Assembly (NCBI GenBank): GCA_029776255.1
Contig: JAKOTN010000134.1
Location: 1-64,000 of the forward strand
DNA length: 64,000 nt
Direction of reading: 5' to 3'
Source: Pseudomonadota bacterium
GTDB taxonomy: Bacteria > Pseudomonadota > Gammaproteobacteria > Burkholderiales > Rhodocyclaceae
Shown: positions 1-9,678 of the stretch, one piece after another
Position numbering within the stretch: the stretch's first letter is position 1
Layout: each line of letters starts with the position of its first letter
Notes under the pieces: generated by a model
What the model was told of the DNA's origin: nothing
Databases searched by the model: none
What the model saw: the letters and a program-made list of their open reading frames with translations, nothing else
Translations under genes and position numbers: made by a program

Positions 1-244
1 AGAAGAAGGTGGTCGTCATACCCCCTTCTTCAACAACTACCGTCCGCAGTTCTACTTCCGCACCACCGACGTCACCGGCGCCATCGCCATGCCGGAAGGC
101 GTTGAGATGGTCATGCCTGGTGACAACGTGCAAATGACAGTCAAGCTGATCGCTCCGATCGCCATGGAGGAAGGATTGCGCTTCGCCATCCGCGAAGGCG
201 GTCGTACCGTCGGCGCCGGCGTCGTCGCGAAAATCATCGAGTAA
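1..244 (+). CDS. tuf: Elongation factor Tu, C-terminal fragment
   Basis: The window opens inside this gene; the frame starts at base 2 and encodes the last 80 residues, ending in taa. EF-Tu is the cytoplasmic GTPase that delivers aminoacyl-tRNA to the ribosome. The visible part is the C-terminal beta-barrel (domain 3), with the EF-Tu-typical stretches [19 protein letters not shown] and the ending [17 protein letters not shown]. The GTPase domain lies outside the window. It sits directly upstream of rpsJ, the usual proteobacterial order at the str/S10 junction. Third-position usage is G/C-rich, unlike the genes from rplC onward. Confidence 0.97.
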   Translation, partial: EEGGRHTPFFNNYRPQFYFRTTDVTGAIAMPEGVEMVMPGDNVQMTVKLIAPIAMEEGLRFAIREGGRTVGAGVVAKIIE

Positions 245-261
245 CTCGGTATAACCCACTA

Positions 262-283
262 GGTGGAGGCGTTCGTCTCCACC
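262..283 (+). promoter_or_regulatory. Hairpin in the tuf-rpsJ spacer
   Basis: Perfect 7-bp inverted repeat (262-268 with 277-283), extendable inward by a G-T and a C-G pair to leave a four-base loop. No T-run follows, so it is not a canonical intrinsic terminator. It lies between the tuf stop and the rpsJ start and could be an mRNA processing or stability element that sets the tuf/rpsJ ratio. Function is inferred only from position. Confidence 0.45.
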
Positions 284-304
284 CCTTCGCTCTTTGGAAT
301 AAAC

Positions 305-616
305 ATGCAAAGCCAAAAAATCCGCATTCGCTTGAAAGCCTTCGATTATCGCTTGATCGACCAGTCGGCGCAGGAGATCGTTGAGACAGCCAAGCGTACT
401 GGCGCAGTTGTTCGCGGTCCGGTTCCGCTGCCGACTCGTATTCAGCGCTTCGATATCCTGCGTTCGCCGCACGTCGACAAAACCTCGCGTGATCAGTTCG
501 AAATCCGTACTCATTTGCGATTGATGGATATCATCGATCCAACCGATAAAACAGTCGATGCGTTGATGAAGTTAGATTTGCCAGCAGGTGTTGACGTCGA
601 AATTAAGTTGCAGTAA
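305..616 (+). CDS. rpsJ: 30S ribosomal protein S10
   Basis: Encodes 103 residues, the same length as E. coli S10. S10 is part of the 30S head and, as NusE, also joins transcription antitermination complexes. The start [19 protein letters not shown] is family-typical, so the ATG at 305 is preferred over an upstream in-frame start at 263 that would add 14 non-conserved residues. The conserved [15 protein letters not shown] segment is present. It is first in the S10 cluster but is separated from rplC by 113 bases that carry their own promoter and hairpin signals. Confidence 0.97.
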   Translation: MQSQKIRIRLKAFDYRLIDQSAQEIVETAKRTGAVVRGPVPLPTRIQRFDILRSPHVDKTSRDQFEIRTHLRLMDIIDPTDKTVDALMKLDLPAGVDVEIKLQ

Positions 617-637
617 GCCACAACATACGGCTATAAT
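608..637 (+). promoter_or_regulatory. Putative sigma-70 promoter for rplC onward
   Basis: A perfect TATAAT (632-637) follows TTGCAG (608-613) at an 18-base spacing, overlapping the rpsJ stop. The bases after the -10 are G+C-rich (cgccgcc), the kind of discriminator associated with ppGpp-responsive ribosomal promoters. The -10 sits inside a short inverted repeat (GGC-TATAAT-c-GCC), and the promoter upstream of rpsF has nearly the same arrangement. It probably adds transcription of the rplC-rpsQ genes. Not experimentally supported. Confidence 0.55.
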
Positions 638-650
638 CGCCGCCTTTCGC

Positions 651-683
651 CGGGCAGTTGTTTGATTTCCTGCCCGTTTTTTT
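651..683 (+). terminator. Terminator or attenuator hairpin before rplC
   Basis: A 7-bp G+C-rich stem (651-657 with 670-676), a 12-base loop and seven T residues at 677-683 form a canonical intrinsic terminator shape. It lies in the leader between rpsJ and rplC, so it should limit readthrough from tuf-rpsJ. It may act as an attenuator for the ribosomal genes below. In E. coli the L4-controlled attenuator lies upstream of rpsJ; whether L4 acts here is unknown. Confidence 0.6.
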
Positions 684-729
684 GTGGTAGCGCTCGCCGG
701 CCAATCGTAGCCGGTTTGAGGAGAAAAAC

Positions 730-1374
730 ATGAGTTTAGGCCTTGTTGGGCGCAAGGTCGGCATGACGCGCATTTTTACAGAGGACGGTGTCAGTGTTCC
801 GGTGACAGTGCTCGACGTGTCGAATAATCGAGTCGCCCAGATCAAAACACTTCGAAGCGATGGGTATTCTGTTGTACAGGTCGCTTTTGGTAAGCGTCGG
901 CCGTCACGGGTTAACAAGCCTCTTGCTGGGCATTTGGCGAAGGCTGGTGTCGAGGCTGGGCATGTCTTGCGAGAGTTTGCTGTTCCTGATCAAGATTTAT
1001 CTGCACTTAAGCCAGGCGACCAGATTAGTGTGACGATTTTTACTGCTGGACAAAAGGTGGATGTTACCGGTCAAACCATTGGTAAAGGTTTTTCCGGGTC
1101 GATCAAACGGCACAACTTTTCTTCTCAATGCGCTGCGCACGGCAATTCGGTTTCCCACCAAGCGCCTGGTTCGACCGGTATGGCCCAGGATCCGGGTCGT
1201 GTATTCCCGGGGAAAAAAATGGCTGGGCATCTCGGGGCGGTAAGGCGTACTCAGCAGAACCTGGAAATCGTTCGTGTTGATGTCGAGCGGCAGTTGTTGT
1301 TGCTGAAGGGTGCGGTTCCCGGTTCGAAGGGGTCGGACGTGATGGTGCGTCCAGCAGTCAAGGCGGGGGCATAA
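730..1374 (+). CDS. rplC: 50S ribosomal protein L3
   Basis: 214 residues, normal for bacterial L3, an early-assembly 23S rRNA-binding protein near the peptidyl transferase centre. It begins [16 protein letters not shown] and contains the family loop [19 protein letters not shown] followed by the [14 protein letters not shown] stretch. A gaggag-type ribosome-binding site precedes the ATG. Its stop is immediately followed by the rplD ATG, implying translational coupling. Confidence 0.97.
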   Translation: MSLGLVGRKVGMTRIFTEDGVSVPVTVLDVSNNRVAQIKTLRSDGYSVVQVAFGKRRPSRVNKPLAGHLAKAGVEAGHVLREFAVPDQDLSALKPGDQISVTIFTAGQKVDVTGQTIGKGFSGSIKRHNFSSQCAAHGNSVSHQAPGSTGMAQDPGRVFPGKKMAGHLGAVRRTQQNLEIVRVDVERQLLLLKGAVPGSKGSDVMVRPAVKAGA

Positions 1375-1995
1375 ATGGAACTGAAGCTTATTAACGAGCA
1401 AGGGCTGGAAGCCACTCGTCTGGAGGTTTCCGATCTGCTTTTTGGTCGTGAATACAATGAAGCGCTGGTCCATCAGGTGTTGGTGGCGTACCAGGCGAAT
1501 GCGCGTAGTGGTGATCGTGCCCAAAAAGACCGGCGTGATGTGCGGCACACCACGAAAAAACCGTGGCGACAAAAAGGTACCGGACGTGCTCGGGCGGGGA
1601 TGTCGTCTTCGCCTATTTGGCGCGGCGGTGGTCGCGTATTTCCGAATTCTCCCGATGAGAATTTTAGTCAAAAATTGAACCGCAAAATGTATCGTGCCGG
1701 TATGGCGACCATCCTTTCTCAGTTGGTGCGGCAGGATCGCTTGGCGGTGATTGAGGGCTTGTCGGTCGATGTGCCGAAAACCAGGGTTTTCGCGGCTAAA
1801 ATCAAGCGGCTGGGTTACGAATCGGTGCTAGTGATTACAGACGATTTGACGGAGGAGCTTTTTCTGGCCGCGCGTAACTTGCCAAATGTTTTGGTGGTTG
1901 AAGTTCGTCAGGCCGATCCGGTTTCGCTCGTGCATTTCCCCAAAGTGCTGTTGACCAAAAGTGCGGTTGCTAAGTTTGAGGAGATCTTGGGATGA
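1375..1995 (+). CDS. rplD: 50S ribosomal protein L4
   Basis: 206 residues. L4 lines the peptide exit tunnel and in enterobacteria also represses its own operon. The tunnel-loop region is present ([14 protein letters not shown], then [16 protein letters not shown]). The ATG directly abuts the rplC stop, and the end overlaps the rplW start by four bases. Whether it regulates the cluster through the hairpin at 651-683 cannot be told from sequence alone. Confidence 0.97.
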   Translation: MELKLINEQGLEATRLEVSDLLFGREYNEALVHQVLVAYQANARSGDRAQKDRRDVRHTTKKPWRQKGTGRARAGMSSSPIWRGGGRVFPNSPDENFSQKLNRKMYRAGMATILSQLVRQDRLAVIEGLSVDVPKTRVFAAKIKRLGYESVLVITDDLTEELFLAARNLPNVLVVEVRQADPVSLVHFPKVLLTKSAVAKFEEILG

Positions 1996-2294
1996 ATCAG
2001 GAACGTTTGATGCAGGTTCTGCTTGCTCCGCAAATCTCCGAAAAAGCTACTTTCATTGCTGATAAGTACGAGCAGGTGATATTTCGTGTCGTGCCCGATG
2101 CGACGAAGCCGGAAATTAAGGATGCGGTCGAGTTGCTGTTCAAAGTGGCCGTTGAGTCCGTGCAGGTCACTAACGTCAAAGGCAAGCATAAAAAATTCGG
2201 GCGCGTCACAGGGCGGCGCAAAGGTTGGAAAAAGGCCTACGTGTGCCTTAAGCCGGGCCAAGAGATCAATTTCGTTGATGGAGGAGTCGCCTGA
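1992..2294 (+). CDS. rplW: 50S ribosomal protein L23
   Basis: 100 residues. L23 sits at the tunnel exit, where trigger factor and SRP dock. Recognised from the [12 protein letters not shown] start and the [18 protein letters not shown] segment that contacts 23S rRNA. The start overlaps the rplD stop (atga) and the stop overlaps the rplB start by one base, so the three genes are tightly coupled. Confidence 0.96.
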   Translation: MNQERLMQVLLAPQISEKATFIADKYEQVIFRVVPDATKPEIKDAVELLFKVAVESVQVTNVKGKHKKFGRVTGRRKGWKKAYVCLKPGQEINFVDGGVA

Positions 2295-3121
2295 TGGCGC
2301 TAGTCAAAGTCAAGCCGACCTCGCCTGGCCGCCGTGCCGTTATTCGGGTCGTCAGTCTGAATCTGCACAAAGGCGCGCCAGTTTCGAGCCTTGTCGCGCC
2401 GCAGTCAAAAAGTGCCGGGCGTAATAATAATGGGCATGTTACCACTCGTCACCAAGGGGGGGGGCACCGGCAGCATTATCGCTTGATTGATTTCAAGCGC
2501 AACAAGGATGGTGTGCCTGCGAAGGTGGAGCGACTTGAGTACGATCCGAATCGTACAGCTAATATCGCGCTACTTTGCTACGCCGATGGTGAGCGTCGCT
2601 ATATTGTCGCTCCGAAAGGGTTGGTTGTCGGTCAGCAGGTGTCTAGTGGATCAGAGGCTCCAATCAAAGTCGGTAATGCATTGCCTATCCGTAATATTCC
2701 CGTGGGCACGACTATTCACTGTGTTGAAATGGTGCCGGGCAAAGGGGCACAACTCGCCCGCTCTGCTGGTACGTCGGTGCAGTTGTTGGCGCGAGAAGGT
2801 GTTCATGCTCAGCTTAGGCTGCGTTCGGGGGAGATTCGCCGAGTGCATGTGGAGTGTCGTGCCACGATCGGCGAGGTTGGCAATGAAGAACATGGTCTGC
2901 GCTCGATAGGTAAGGCGGGCGGTAGTCGTTGGCGCGGTATTCGTCCGACCGTTCGTGGTGTTGCAATGAATCCGATTGATCACCCGCATGGTGGCGGAGA
3001 GGGTAAAACGGCTGCCGGAATGCATCCTGTGAGTCCATGGGGCACGAAAACCAAGGGCTATCGCACTCGTCGCAATAAGCGCACGACATCAATGATCGTG
3101 CAGCGCCGTAATAAACGCTAA
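2294..3121 (+). CDS. rplB: 50S ribosomal protein L2
   Basis: 275 residues, full length. L2 is one of the most conserved 50S proteins and is needed for subunit association and peptidyl transfer. The signature [18 protein letters not shown] is intact, including the histidine of DHPHGGG linked to activity, and the C-terminus has the usual basic tail. [20 protein letters not shown] motif lies near the N-terminus. Confidence 0.98.
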   Translation: MALVKVKPTSPGRRAVIRVVSLNLHKGAPVSSLVAPQSKSAGRNNNGHVTTRHQGGGHRQHYRLIDFKRNKDGVPAKVERLEYDPNRTANIALLCYADGERRYIVAPKGLVVGQQVSSGSEAPIKVGNALPIRNIPVGTTIHCVEMVPGKGAQLARSAGTSVQLLAREGVHAQLRLRSGEIRRVHVECRATIGEVGNEEHGLRSIGKAGGSRWRGIRPTVRGVAMNPIDHPHGGGEGKTAAGMHPVSPWGTKTKGYRTRRNKRTTSMIVQRRNKR

Positions 3122-3133
3122 GGGATAAGAGTC

Positions 3134-3409
3134 ATGGGACGTTCCATTAAAAAGGGCCCGTTTGCCGATGCCCACTTGATAAAAAAAATAAGCGTTGTGC
3201 GCGCAACCGGAGATAAAAGACCCATCAAAACATGGTCGCGGCGTTCGACAGTTTTGCCGGATTTCGTTGGTCTGACGATCGCGGTGCATAACGGTAAGCA
3301 GCATGTGCCGGTTTATGTTACTGAAAATATGGTTGGGCACAAACTTGGCGAGTTTTCGCTGACCCGCACTTTCAAGGGTCACACGGCTGGCAAGAAGGCT
3401 AAGAAGTAG
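3134..3409 (+). CDS. rpsS: 30S ribosomal protein S19
   Basis: 91 residues. S19 is in the 30S head next to S13. It begins [19 protein letters not shown] and carries the family motif [19 protein letters not shown] and the ending [20 protein letters not shown]. It follows rplB after 12 bases and precedes rplV, the standard S10-operon order. Confidence 0.97.
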   Translation: MGRSIKKGPFADAHLIKKISVVRATGDKRPIKTWSRRSTVLPDFVGLTIAVHNGKQHVPVYVTENMVGHKLGEFSLTRTFKGHTAGKKAKK

Positions 3410-3419
3410 GGGAATGGAT

Positions 3420-3749
3420 ATGGAAACACGTGCTGTGTTGCGGGGTGTGCGACTGTCTAGCCAAAAAGGTCGATTGGTTGCCGATCAGATTCGTGGCTTG
3501 CCGGTAGATAAGGCGCTCAACATTCTTGCCTTCAGTCCAAAAAAAGGGGCTGCAATTATCAAAAAAGTGTTGGATTCGGCGATTGCGAATGCCGAACACA
3601 ACGACGGCGCCGATATTGACGAATTGAAGGTTAAAGCGATCTGCGTCGAAAAAGGCATGGTCCTTAAGCGTTTTACGGCCCGTGCGAAAGGTCGCGGTAA
3701 TCGGATAGTCAAGCCGACTTGTCACGTTTTCTTGACCGTTGGTAACTGA
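3420..3749 (+). CDS. rplV: 50S ribosomal protein L22
   Basis: 109 residues from the ATG at 3420; E. coli L22 has 110. L22 extends a beta-hairpin into the exit tunnel, the site of many macrolide-resistance changes. Another in-frame ATG lies at 3414, but the aggggga ribosome-binding site is about 7 bases from 3420 and almost touches 3414, and [18 protein letters not shown] matches the family start. The hairpin region [15 protein letters not shown] is present. Confidence 0.95.
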   Translation: METRAVLRGVRLSSQKGRLVADQIRGLPVDKALNILAFSPKKGAAIIKKVLDSAIANAEHNDGADIDELKVKAICVEKGMVLKRFTARAKGRGNRIVKPTCHVFLTVGN

Positions 3750-3758
3750 GGAATAAGA

Positions 3759-4613
3759 ATGGGACAAAAGATTCATCCTGCTGGTTTTCGCCTCGCGGTT
3801 ACACGTGACTGGTCGTCGCGTTGGTACGCCAACAAAAAAGATTTTGCCGGGATGCTTAACGAAGATATCAAGGTTCGTGAATATCTCAAAAAGAAACTCA
3901 AACACGCTTCGGTTGGGCGAATACTGATTGAGCGGCCAGCTAAAAATGCGCGTGTGACTGTTTTTTCCGCCCGCCCCGGTGTGGTTATTGGCAAGAAGGG
4001 TGAGGAAATCGATCACCTGCGTGTGGCCTTGCAAGGAATCATGGGTGTGCCGGTGCATGTGAGTATTGAAGAAATTCGCAAGCCGGAGTTGGATGCGCAG
4101 TTGATCGCAGACTCAATTACACAGCAACTCGAAAAGCGCATCATGTTCCGTAGGGCCATGAAACGTGCGATGCAAAACGCCATGCGTTTGGGCGCTCAGG
4201 GCATCAAAATTATGAGTTCCGGTCGCCTTAATGGCGCGGAAATTGCCCGTCGAGAATGGTATCGAGAAGGGCGTGTGCCTTTGCATACCTTGCGTGCTGA
4301 TATCGACTACGCCACCTCCGAGGCGCTGACTACTTACGGTTTGATAGGTGTCAAAGTGTGGGTGTTCAAGGGCGAAGTTCTGAATCGCCACGATCAGACC
4401 AACGCCTCGCCGGAAGTTGTGGCTGATGACCAGCTTCGCAGGCCGCGCCGCTCGACGCGTCCTGGTGACAATGCCGGGGATAGGCTGCGGGCCAAGGCTA
4501 GACCCGAAGGTGGTGAGGATGGACTCAATAAGGCTGAAGGTGCTGCTTTAGACGCGAAGACGCCAGTAAAACGAGTAAGAAAGGCAGGAACAACAGATGC
4601 TGCAGCCAGCTAG
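3759..4613 (+). CDS. rpsC: 30S ribosomal protein S3
   Basis: 284 residues; S3 forms the mRNA entry channel and contains a KH domain. The core includes [14 protein letters not shown], the KH motif [11 protein letters not shown] and the basic [14 protein letters not shown] segment. It is about 50 residues longer than E. coli S3 because of a low-complexity Arg/Ala/Lys/Glu tail after about residue 215. Extended tails are common in betaproteobacterial S3. The last 17 bases overlap the start of rplP. Confidence 0.96.
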   Translation: MGQKIHPAGFRLAVTRDWSSRWYANKKDFAGMLNEDIKVREYLKKKLKHASVGRILIERPAKNARVTVFSARPGVVIGKKGEEIDHLRVALQGIMGVPVHVSIEEIRKPELDAQLIADSITQQLEKRIMFRRAMKRAMQNAMRLGAQGIKIMSSGRLNGAEIARREWYREGRVPLHTLRADIDYATSEALTTYGLIGVKVWVFKGEVLNRHDQTNASPEVVADDQLRRPRRSTRPGDNAGDRLRAKARPEGGEDGLNKAEGAALDAKTPVKRVRKAGTTDAAAS

Positions 4614-5010
4614 AAGAAAATACCGCAAAGAGCAAAAAGGCCGTAATACTGGTCTTGCCACACGCGGAGCCAAGGTTAGCTTCGGTGAATTCGGATTAAA
4701 ATCGATCGGACGAGGGCGCCTGACTGCTCGGCAGATTGAGGCAGCTCGGAGAGCCATGACGCGGCATATTAAGCGCGGTGGTCGCATCTGGATACGCATT
4801 TTTCCGGATAAACCGATATCGAAAAAACCGGCCGAAGTGCGCATGGGTAGCGGCAAAGGTAATCCAGAGTACTACGTGGCTGAAATAAAACCTGGGAAGG
4901 TTCTTTACGAAATGGACGGTGTCAGCGAGGGTTTGGCGCGAGAGGCGTTTGCACTCGCAGCTGCGAAACTACCCATCCCGACAGTCTTTGTTACGCGAAT
5001 GGTGGGCTGA
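4597..5010 (+). CDS. rplP: 50S ribosomal protein L16
   Basis: 137 residues. L16 helps form the A-site region of the 50S subunit. It starts [17 protein letters not shown] and contains [16 protein letters not shown] and [19 protein letters not shown], all L16 hallmarks; the methionine/arginine site modified in some bacteria lies in the KPAEVRMG region. It overlaps rpsC by 17 bases, suggesting reinitiation-coupled translation. Confidence 0.97.
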   Translation: MLQPARRKYRKEQKGRNTGLATRGAKVSFGEFGLKSIGRGRLTARQIEAARRAMTRHIKRGGRIWIRIFPDKPISKKPAEVRMGSGKGNPEYYVAEIKPGKVLYEMDGVSEGLAREAFALAAAKLPIPTVFVTRMVG

Positions 5011-5014
5011 CCAA

Positions 5015-5209
5015 ATGAAAGTCACTGAACTCAGAGCAAAAACCGTAGACGAACTAAATAAGGAGCTGTTAGACCTGCTCAGGGCGCAGTTCGGGCTGCG
5101 GATGCAGCTTGCTACGCAACAGTTGTCGAATAATAGTCAAATTGGAAAAGTGCGTCGTCAGATTGCGCGCGTACGCACGCTTCTTCGTGAAAAGGCAGTA
5201 CAACAATGA
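5015..5209 (+). CDS. rpmC: 50S ribosomal protein L29
   Basis: 64 residues from the ATG at 5015 ([19 protein letters not shown]), the typical L29 length and start. The same frame is open further upstream into rplP, but that part is not L29-like. L29 is a small helical-hairpin protein at the tunnel exit next to L23. The stop overlaps the rpsQ ATG by four bases (atga). Confidence 0.95.
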   Translation: MKVTELRAKTVDELNKELLDLLRAQFGLRMQLATQQLSNNSQIGKVRRQIARVRTLLREKAVQQ

Positions 5210-5472
5210 GCGAGACCACTAGAAGCAAGCGTACTTTAGTTGGGCGGGTCGTGAGTGACCGGATGGAGCGAACCGTCACGGTTTTGGTTGAGCGTCGTGT
5301 AAAGCACGCGATGTATAACAAAATTATCGTCCGGTCCAGTAAGTACCATGCTCACAACGACAATAATGAAGCAAGGCTGGGGGATGTGGTCGAAATTGAG
5401 GAATCCCGTCCGTTGTCGAAAACCAAATCGTGGGTTGTCGTTAAGTTGCTAGAGCGAGCAATCGCGATTTAA
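5206..5472 (+). CDS. rpsQ: 30S ribosomal protein S17
   Basis: 88 residues. S17 is a primary 16S rRNA-binding OB-fold protein. Diagnostic segments are [20 protein letters not shown] and the [28 protein letters not shown] region. It is the last gene of the S10-type unit; a 131-base spacer with a promoter follows, as at the S10/spc boundary in E. coli. Confidence 0.96.
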   Translation: MSETTRSKRTLVGRVVSDRMERTVTVLVERRVKHAMYNKIIVRSSKYHAHNDNNEARLGDVVEIEESRPLSKTKSWVVVKLLERAIAI

Positions 5473-5475
5473 GTC

Positions 5476-5504
5476 TTGTGCAATAGTGCGGGATAACGTA
5501 GAAT
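5476..5504 (+). promoter_or_regulatory. Putative spc-operon promoter
   Basis: TTGTGC (5476-5481) and TAGAAT (5499-5504) are 17 bases apart, in the rpsQ-rplN spacer where E. coli has its spc promoter. The discriminator is C/G-rich (cccggg). The leader that follows contains a 7-bp inverted repeat (5519-5525 with 5539-5545) and then about 60 bases to the rplN start. Function is inferred from position and consensus match. Confidence 0.5.
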
Positions 5505-5603
5505 CCCGGGTTCTCTCTCGCCTGATGGTATATCACGGTCAGGCGCTCCTGCCCTAACGGGTTCCAAGACTGACCGCCATCGCGGGCCAAGTTGGAGTGA
5601 CAG

Positions 5604-5972
5604 ATGATACAAGTTCAAACAGTTCTTGACGTCGCCGACAATACGGGCGCACGTTCAGTGATGTGTATTAAAGTATTGGGCGGGTCAAAGCGCCGCTACG
5701 CGGGTGTTGGTGACATTATCAAAGTCAGCATAAAGGATGCGGCGCCGCGTGGTCGTGTAAAAAAAGGGGATGTGTATAGCGCTGTTGTTGTGCGTACGGC
5801 GAAGGGTGTTCGTCGTTTGGATGGTTCTCTTGTTCGCTTTGACCATAATGCGGCGGTGCTTTTAAACAATAAAATGGAACCGATTGGTACGCGCATCTTC
5901 GGCCCGGTTACTCGTGAGTTGCGTGGTGATCGGTTTATGAAGATTGTCTCGTTGGCGCCGGAAGTGCTGTAA
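5604..5972 (+). CDS. rplN: 50S ribosomal protein L14
   Basis: 122 residues, exactly the usual length. L14 sits at the subunit interface and is the target of the silencing factor RsfS. Family motifs are [17 protein letters not shown] and [21 protein letters not shown]. It is the first gene after the putative spc promoter and is preceded by a ggagtga ribosome-binding region. Confidence 0.97.
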   Translation: MIQVQTVLDVADNTGARSVMCIKVLGGSKRRYAGVGDIIKVSIKDAAPRGRVKKGDVYSAVVVRTAKGVRRLDGSLVRFDHNAAVLLNNKMEPIGTRIFGPVTRELRGDRFMKIVSLAPEVL

Positions 5973-5980
5973 GGATGGCC

Positions 5981-6298
5981 ATGAAAAAAATTCGTAAAGG
6001 CGATGATGTTGTTGTGATTGCCGGTAAAGATAAGGGAAGGCGCGGCGCTGTGCTTCGTCGTGTTGATGCGGAGTATGTTCTCGTTGAGGGTGTGAATCGC
6101 GTTAAGAAGCACGTTAAGCCGAATCCCGTTAAGGGAGTAGCCGGAGGCATTGTTGAAAAAGAGATGCCGTTGCACGTTTCTAATGTTGCGCTCTACAACC
6201 CGGACGCCCGCAAGGCTGACCGCGTCGGCGTTAAAGTGCTTGAAGATGGCAGAAAAGTCCGCTTCTTTAAGTCAAATGGCGAAGTGTTGGGAGGCTAA
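5981..6298 (+). CDS. rplX: 50S ribosomal protein L24
   Basis: 105 residues from the ATG at 5981, which is about 7 bases from aagga. The ATG at 5975 almost touches that site and would add only Met-Ala. L24 initiates 50S assembly through a KOW fold, seen here as [18 protein letters not shown]. The [20 protein letters not shown] segment is also family-typical. Confidence 0.95.
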   Translation: MKKIRKGDDVVVIAGKDKGRRGAVLRRVDAEYVLVEGVNRVKKHVKPNPVKGVAGGIVEKEMPLHVSNVALYNPDARKADRVGVKVLEDGRKVRFFKSNGEVLGG

Positions 6299-6307
6299 GG
6301 AACAATC

Positions 6308-6847
6308 ATGGCGCGTTTGCTGGATTACTACAAGACTACTGTGGTCGCGGATTTGACTGAAAAATTCAGTTATAAGTCGAGAATGGAAGTGCCTAGGATC
6401 ACCAAGGTCACCATAAACATGGGTGTCGGAGAGGCGATTGCGGATAAGAAGGTTCTCGAGCACGCGGTTGGTGATTTGACAAAAATAGCTGGTCAAAAAC
6501 CGGTGGTTACCAAAGCTAGAAAGTCGATTGCTGGTTTTAAGATTCGGACTGGTTATCCAATTGGCTGCATGGTGACGTTGCGTGGTCCGAAAATGTTTGA
6601 GTTCATTGATCGCTTGGTAACTGTTGCGCTACCCCGGGTTCGTGATTTTCGCGGCATTTCGGGCAAGGGCTTTGATGGTCGCGGTAATTACAATATGGGC
6701 CTCAAAGAGCAAATTATTTTCCCCGAAATTGAATACGACAAGATTGATGCTCTGAGGGGCATGAATATTAGTGTCACTACCACTGCCAAGACCGACGAAG
6801 AGGCGCGTGCCTTGCTTGGTGCGTTTAAATTTCCCTTCAGGAACTGA
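6308..6847 (+). CDS. rplE: 50S ribosomal protein L5
   Basis: 179 residues. L5 binds 5S rRNA and contacts P-site tRNA. Motifs include [31 protein letters not shown] and the end [15 protein letters not shown]. Spacing to rplX is 9 bases and to rpsN 6 bases, consistent with one spc-type transcript. Confidence 0.97.
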   Translation: MARLLDYYKTTVVADLTEKFSYKSRMEVPRITKVTINMGVGEAIADKKVLEHAVGDLTKIAGQKPVVTKARKSIAGFKIRTGYPIGCMVTLRGPKMFEFIDRLVTVALPRVRDFRGISGKGFDGRGNYNMGLKEQIIFPEIEYDKIDALRGMNISVTTTAKTDEEARALLGAFKFPFRN

Positions 6848-6853
6848 ATCGAA

Positions 6854-7159
6854 ATGGCAAAACTCGCTGTGATCAACCGCGGTGAAAAGCGGCGCAAAAC
6901 TGTTCAAAAGTATGCCAAAAGGCGCGACGAATTGATCGCCATAATTGGCGACGAAAGTCGTAGTGTCGAGGAGCGCTTTGATGCTCGTTTGAAAATGCAG
7001 GCGCTGCCGCGTAATGCTAGTCCGGTTCGTCTTCGTAATCGTTGTCAGCTTACGGGGCGTCCTCGAGGTGTGTTCAGGAAATTCGGTTTGGGTCGCGGAA
7101 AGCTGCGCGAGTTTGTAATGCATGGCGAAGTTCCGGGAATGATCAAGGCTAGCTGGTAG
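6854..7159 (+). CDS. rpsN: 30S ribosomal protein S14 (zinc-independent form)
   Basis: 101 residues, the long form of S14. It lacks the CxxC...CxxC zinc motif of the short form; only one cysteine ([11 protein letters not shown]) is visible. The ending [20 protein letters not shown] followed by KASW is typical. S14 binds late in the 30S head. It sits between rplE and rpsH as in E. coli. Confidence 0.97.
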   Translation: MAKLAVINRGEKRRKTVQKYAKRRDELIAIIGDESRSVEERFDARLKMQALPRNASPVRLRNRCQLTGRPRGVFRKFGLGRGKLREFVMHGEVPGMIKASW

Positions 7160-7174
7160 GCAGGAGAAAACAAA

Positions 7175-7570
7175 ATGAGTATGAGTGATCCGATCAGCGA
7201 CATGCTGACCCGCATCCGAAATGCCCAGATGGCAAGCAAGGCCTCCGTAGCCATGCCGTCTTCGAAAGTAAAAGTTGCTATCGCCCAGGTTCTTAGGGAC
7301 GAGGGGTATGTCGAAGATTATGTCGTTAATCCAAATCGCGGCAAGCCGGTTCTAGAGATTGGTCTGAAATACTATGCCGGACGTCCGGTGATTGAGCGAA
7401 TCGACCGTGTTTCTCGGCCTGGTCTCCGCATCTATCGGGGTGCCGACGACATTCCGCATGTGATGAATGGACTTGGGGTCGCGATAGTCTCGACTCCGAA
7501 AGGTGTTATGACTGATCGCAAAGCTCGTGCCAGCCATGTTGGTGGCGAAGTGCTCTGCGTTGTCGCGTAA
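7175..7570 (+). CDS. rpsH: 30S ribosomal protein S8
   Basis: 131 residues. S8 is a primary 16S rRNA binder and the spc-operon translational repressor in E. coli. The ATG at 7175 ([18 protein letters not shown]) lies 8 bases from caggag, so it is preferred over the ATG at 7181. The C-terminal [13 protein letters not shown] segment is conserved. Repression of rplE by S8 is possible here but no target structure was identified. Confidence 0.96.
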   Translation: MSMSDPISDMLTRIRNAQMASKASVAMPSSKVKVAIAQVLRDEGYVEDYVVNPNRGKPVLEIGLKYYAGRPVIERIDRVSRPGLRIYRGADDIPHVMNGLGVAIVSTPKGVMTDRKARASHVGGEVLCVVA

Positions 7571-7579
7571 GGGGGGGGT

Positions 7580-8116
7580 ATGTCCCGCGTTGCAAAAAAC
7601 CCAATTATTATTCCGCAGGGTGTGACTGTCGCTATTTCGCCAGAGTGCATCTCGGTAAAAGGGCCTCTTGGTTCTCTCGACTTCGCGTCACATCCTGCTG
7701 TTAGTGTTGAACAAGAAAATGGTTTGTTGATGTGCAAGCCCGTTTCTGGTGTCGCACTATCGGACGCGCTGTCAGGTACGGTTCGCGCCGTGGTATCAAA
7801 CATGGTTACAGGTGTCAGTAAAGGATTTGAGCGCAGGTTAAGCTTGGTTGGTGTGGGTTATCGAGCCCAAGCGCAAGGCGATGTTCTCAATCTTACGCTC
7901 GGTTTTTCTCATCCGGTCGCGTATAAATTGCCCAAAGGAATCTCGGCTGAAACCCCCACTCAAACCGAAGTGGTGATAAAAGGGGTTGATAGGCAATTGG
8001 TGGGCCAAGTGGCGGCGGAGGTGCGTTCGTATCGAAAGCCGGAGCCTTACAAAGGCAAGGGTGTGCGGTACGTCGATGAAGTCGTTTTGGTCAAGGAAAC
8101 GAAGAAGAAAAAGTAA
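7580..8116 (+). CDS. rplF: 50S ribosomal protein L6
   Basis: 178 residues. L6 is a two-domain protein near the factor-binding site. Diagnostic are [15 protein letters not shown], the [12 protein letters not shown] segment and the C-terminal [16 protein letters not shown] signature. A long G-run upstream (7571-7577) provides the ribosome-binding site. Confidence 0.97.
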   Translation: MSRVAKNPIIIPQGVTVAISPECISVKGPLGSLDFASHPAVSVEQENGLLMCKPVSGVALSDALSGTVRAVVSNMVTGVSKGFERRLSLVGVGYRAQAQGDVLNLTLGFSHPVAYKLPKGISAETPTQTEVVIKGVDRQLVGQVAAEVRSYRKPEPYKGKGVRYVDEVVLVKETKKKK

Positions 8117-8126
8117 GGGTGCTCAG

Positions 8127-8483
8127 ATGATTGACAAGAAACAGGCGCGTTTGCGCAGAGCTCGCAAAACAAGAGCCAAAATTGCCGAACTTAAGACAGT
8201 GCGCTTGTCGGTATACCGCAGCAACTGCCACATTTATGCGCAAGTCTTGTCACCCTGTGGTTCTAAGGTGCTCGCTTCGGCTTCTTCGTTAGAGTTGGAA
8301 TTGCGTAAAACGCTGACCAATGGGGGTAATGTCGATGCGGCCAAGCGTATTGGGCAACTCATCGCCGAGAGGGCAAGGCTAGCTGGTGTTGATCAGGTGG
8401 CTTTTGATCGTTCGGGTTTTCAGTATCACGGGCGTATTAAGGCACTAGCTGACGCGGCGCGTGAGGCCGGTCTCAGGTTCTGA
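8127..8483 (+). CDS. rplR: 50S ribosomal protein L18
   Basis: 118 residues from the ATG at 8127 ([19 protein letters not shown]). The frame is open upstream inside rplF, but that part has no L18 similarity. L18 binds 5S rRNA together with L5 and L25. The motifs [15 protein letters not shown] and the C-terminal [20 protein letters not shown] are family signatures. Confidence 0.96.
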   Translation: MIDKKQARLRRARKTRAKIAELKTVRLSVYRSNCHIYAQVLSPCGSKVLASASSLELELRKTLTNGGNVDAAKRIGQLIAERARLAGVDQVAFDRSGFQYHGRIKALADAAREAGLRF

Positions 8484-8510
8484 GTGCACGGAATGGAATT
8501 GGAGTAGGCA

Positions 8511-9035
8511 ATGGCTAAACCACAAAGCAGAAAACCGCAGCAAGCTGAAAAGCCGGATGATGGCATGCGCGAAAAAATGATTTCGATCAACCGTGTTACC
8601 AAAGTCGTTAAGGGTGGTCGAATTCTTGGTTTTGCAGCGCTCACGGTAGTCGGTGATGGCGATGGGCGTATTGGAATGGGCAAAGGAAAATCGCGGGAAG
8701 TTCCCGTGGCGGTTCAAAAGGCCATGGAGGAAGCTCGCCGCAATCTTATTAAAGTAAGTCTCAGGGATGGGACATTACAGCACACCGTCGTTGGACATCA
8801 CGGGGCGTCACGTGTCATGTTGCAGCCCGCGCCAGAAGGTACTGGCATAATTGCTGGTGGCGCCATGCGTGCGGTATTTGACGTGATGGGAATGACCAAC
8901 GTTGTTGCAAAGGCGCACGGATCAACTAATCCTTACAACATTGTTAGGGCGACAATTAACGGTCTTCGCTCGATGACAACGCCCGCTGAGGTTGCTGCCA
9001 AGCGCGGTAAAACCGTTGCCGAAATTATGGGATAA
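8511..9035 (+). CDS. rpsE: 30S ribosomal protein S5
   Basis: 174 residues. S5 affects decoding fidelity and mRNA unwinding at the 30S entry. The double-stranded-RNA-binding-like N-domain contains [18 protein letters not shown] and [16 protein letters not shown]; the C-domain has [19 protein letters not shown]. Followed after 3 bases by rpmD. Confidence 0.97.
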   Translation: MAKPQSRKPQQAEKPDDGMREKMISINRVTKVVKGGRILGFAALTVVGDGDGRIGMGKGKSREVPVAVQKAMEEARRNLIKVSLRDGTLQHTVVGHHGASRVMLQPAPEGTGIIAGGAMRAVFDVMGMTNVVAKAHGSTNPYNIVRATINGLRSMTTPAEVAAKRGKTVAEIMG

Positions 9036-9038
9036 AAA

Positions 9039-9221
9039 ATGGCCGAAAAGAAAGTTAAAGTGACGCTGGTCAGAAGTCTGATTGGTACAAAAGGATCGCA
9101 TCGCGCGACTGTTCGCGGTTTGGGTTTGCGCCGCATGCACAGTAGTTCGGTTTTGGAAGACACCCAAGCAGTTCGCGGGATGATTAACAAGGTTGCCTAC
9201 TTGTTGAAATGTGAGGGCTGA
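9039..9221 (+). CDS. rpmD: 50S ribosomal protein L30
   Basis: 60 residues. L30 is a small non-universal 50S protein. Motifs: [30 protein letters not shown] and the end [14 protein letters not shown]. It lies between rpsE and rplO, the standard spc position; its stop overlaps the upstream sequence that carries the rplO ribosome-binding site. Confidence 0.95.
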   Translation: MAEKKVKVTLVRSLIGTKGSHRATVRGLGLRRMHSSSVLEDTQAVRGMINKVAYLLKCEG

Positions 9222-9222
9222 G

Positions 9223-9657
9223 ATGAAACTCAACACGGTACAAGCAGCAGAGAGTTCTCGGCCAGCAAAAAAACGCGTAGGGCGGGGCATTGGGTCTGGT
9301 TTAGGAAAAACTTGTGGGCGGGGACATAAAGGTCAGAAGTCGCGCGCCGGTGGTTTTCATAAGGTCGGCTTCGAGGGAGGTCAAATGCCCTTGCAGCGTC
9401 GTTTACCAAAACGGGGGTTCAAATCCTTGACCGGCGCGCGCAATGTGGAGGTGCGCTTGTCCGAGATTGCGCGTCTTCCCGTGGATGAAATTGATTTGGC
9501 CACGTTAATTCAGGCCAATCTTGTGCCACAGAACGTACTGTCGGCAAAAGTAGTGCTTTCTGGTTTGATAGAGCGAAGAATCGCGCTTAAGGGTGTTGGT
9601 GTATCGGCCGGTGCTCGTTCAGCCATTGAAGCGGCCGGTGGCGTAGTCGCTGAATAA
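9223..9657 (+). CDS. rplO: 50S ribosomal protein L15
   Basis: 144 residues from the ATG at 9223 ([20 protein letters not shown]), preceded by gtgaggg. An in-frame GTG at 9211 would add four residues overlapping rpmD and is less likely. L15 is a late-assembly 50S protein. The glycine-rich [20 protein letters not shown] region and the [17 protein letters not shown] signature are intact. Confidence 0.96.
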   Translation: MKLNTVQAAESSRPAKKRVGRGIGSGLGKTCGRGHKGQKSRAGGFHKVGFEGGQMPLQRRLPKRGFKSLTGARNVEVRLSEIARLPVDEIDLATLIQANLVPQNVLSAKVVLSGLIERRIALKGVGVSAGARSAIEAAGGVVAE

Positions 9658-9678
9658 ATAACGGCAGAGGTAATTTTT

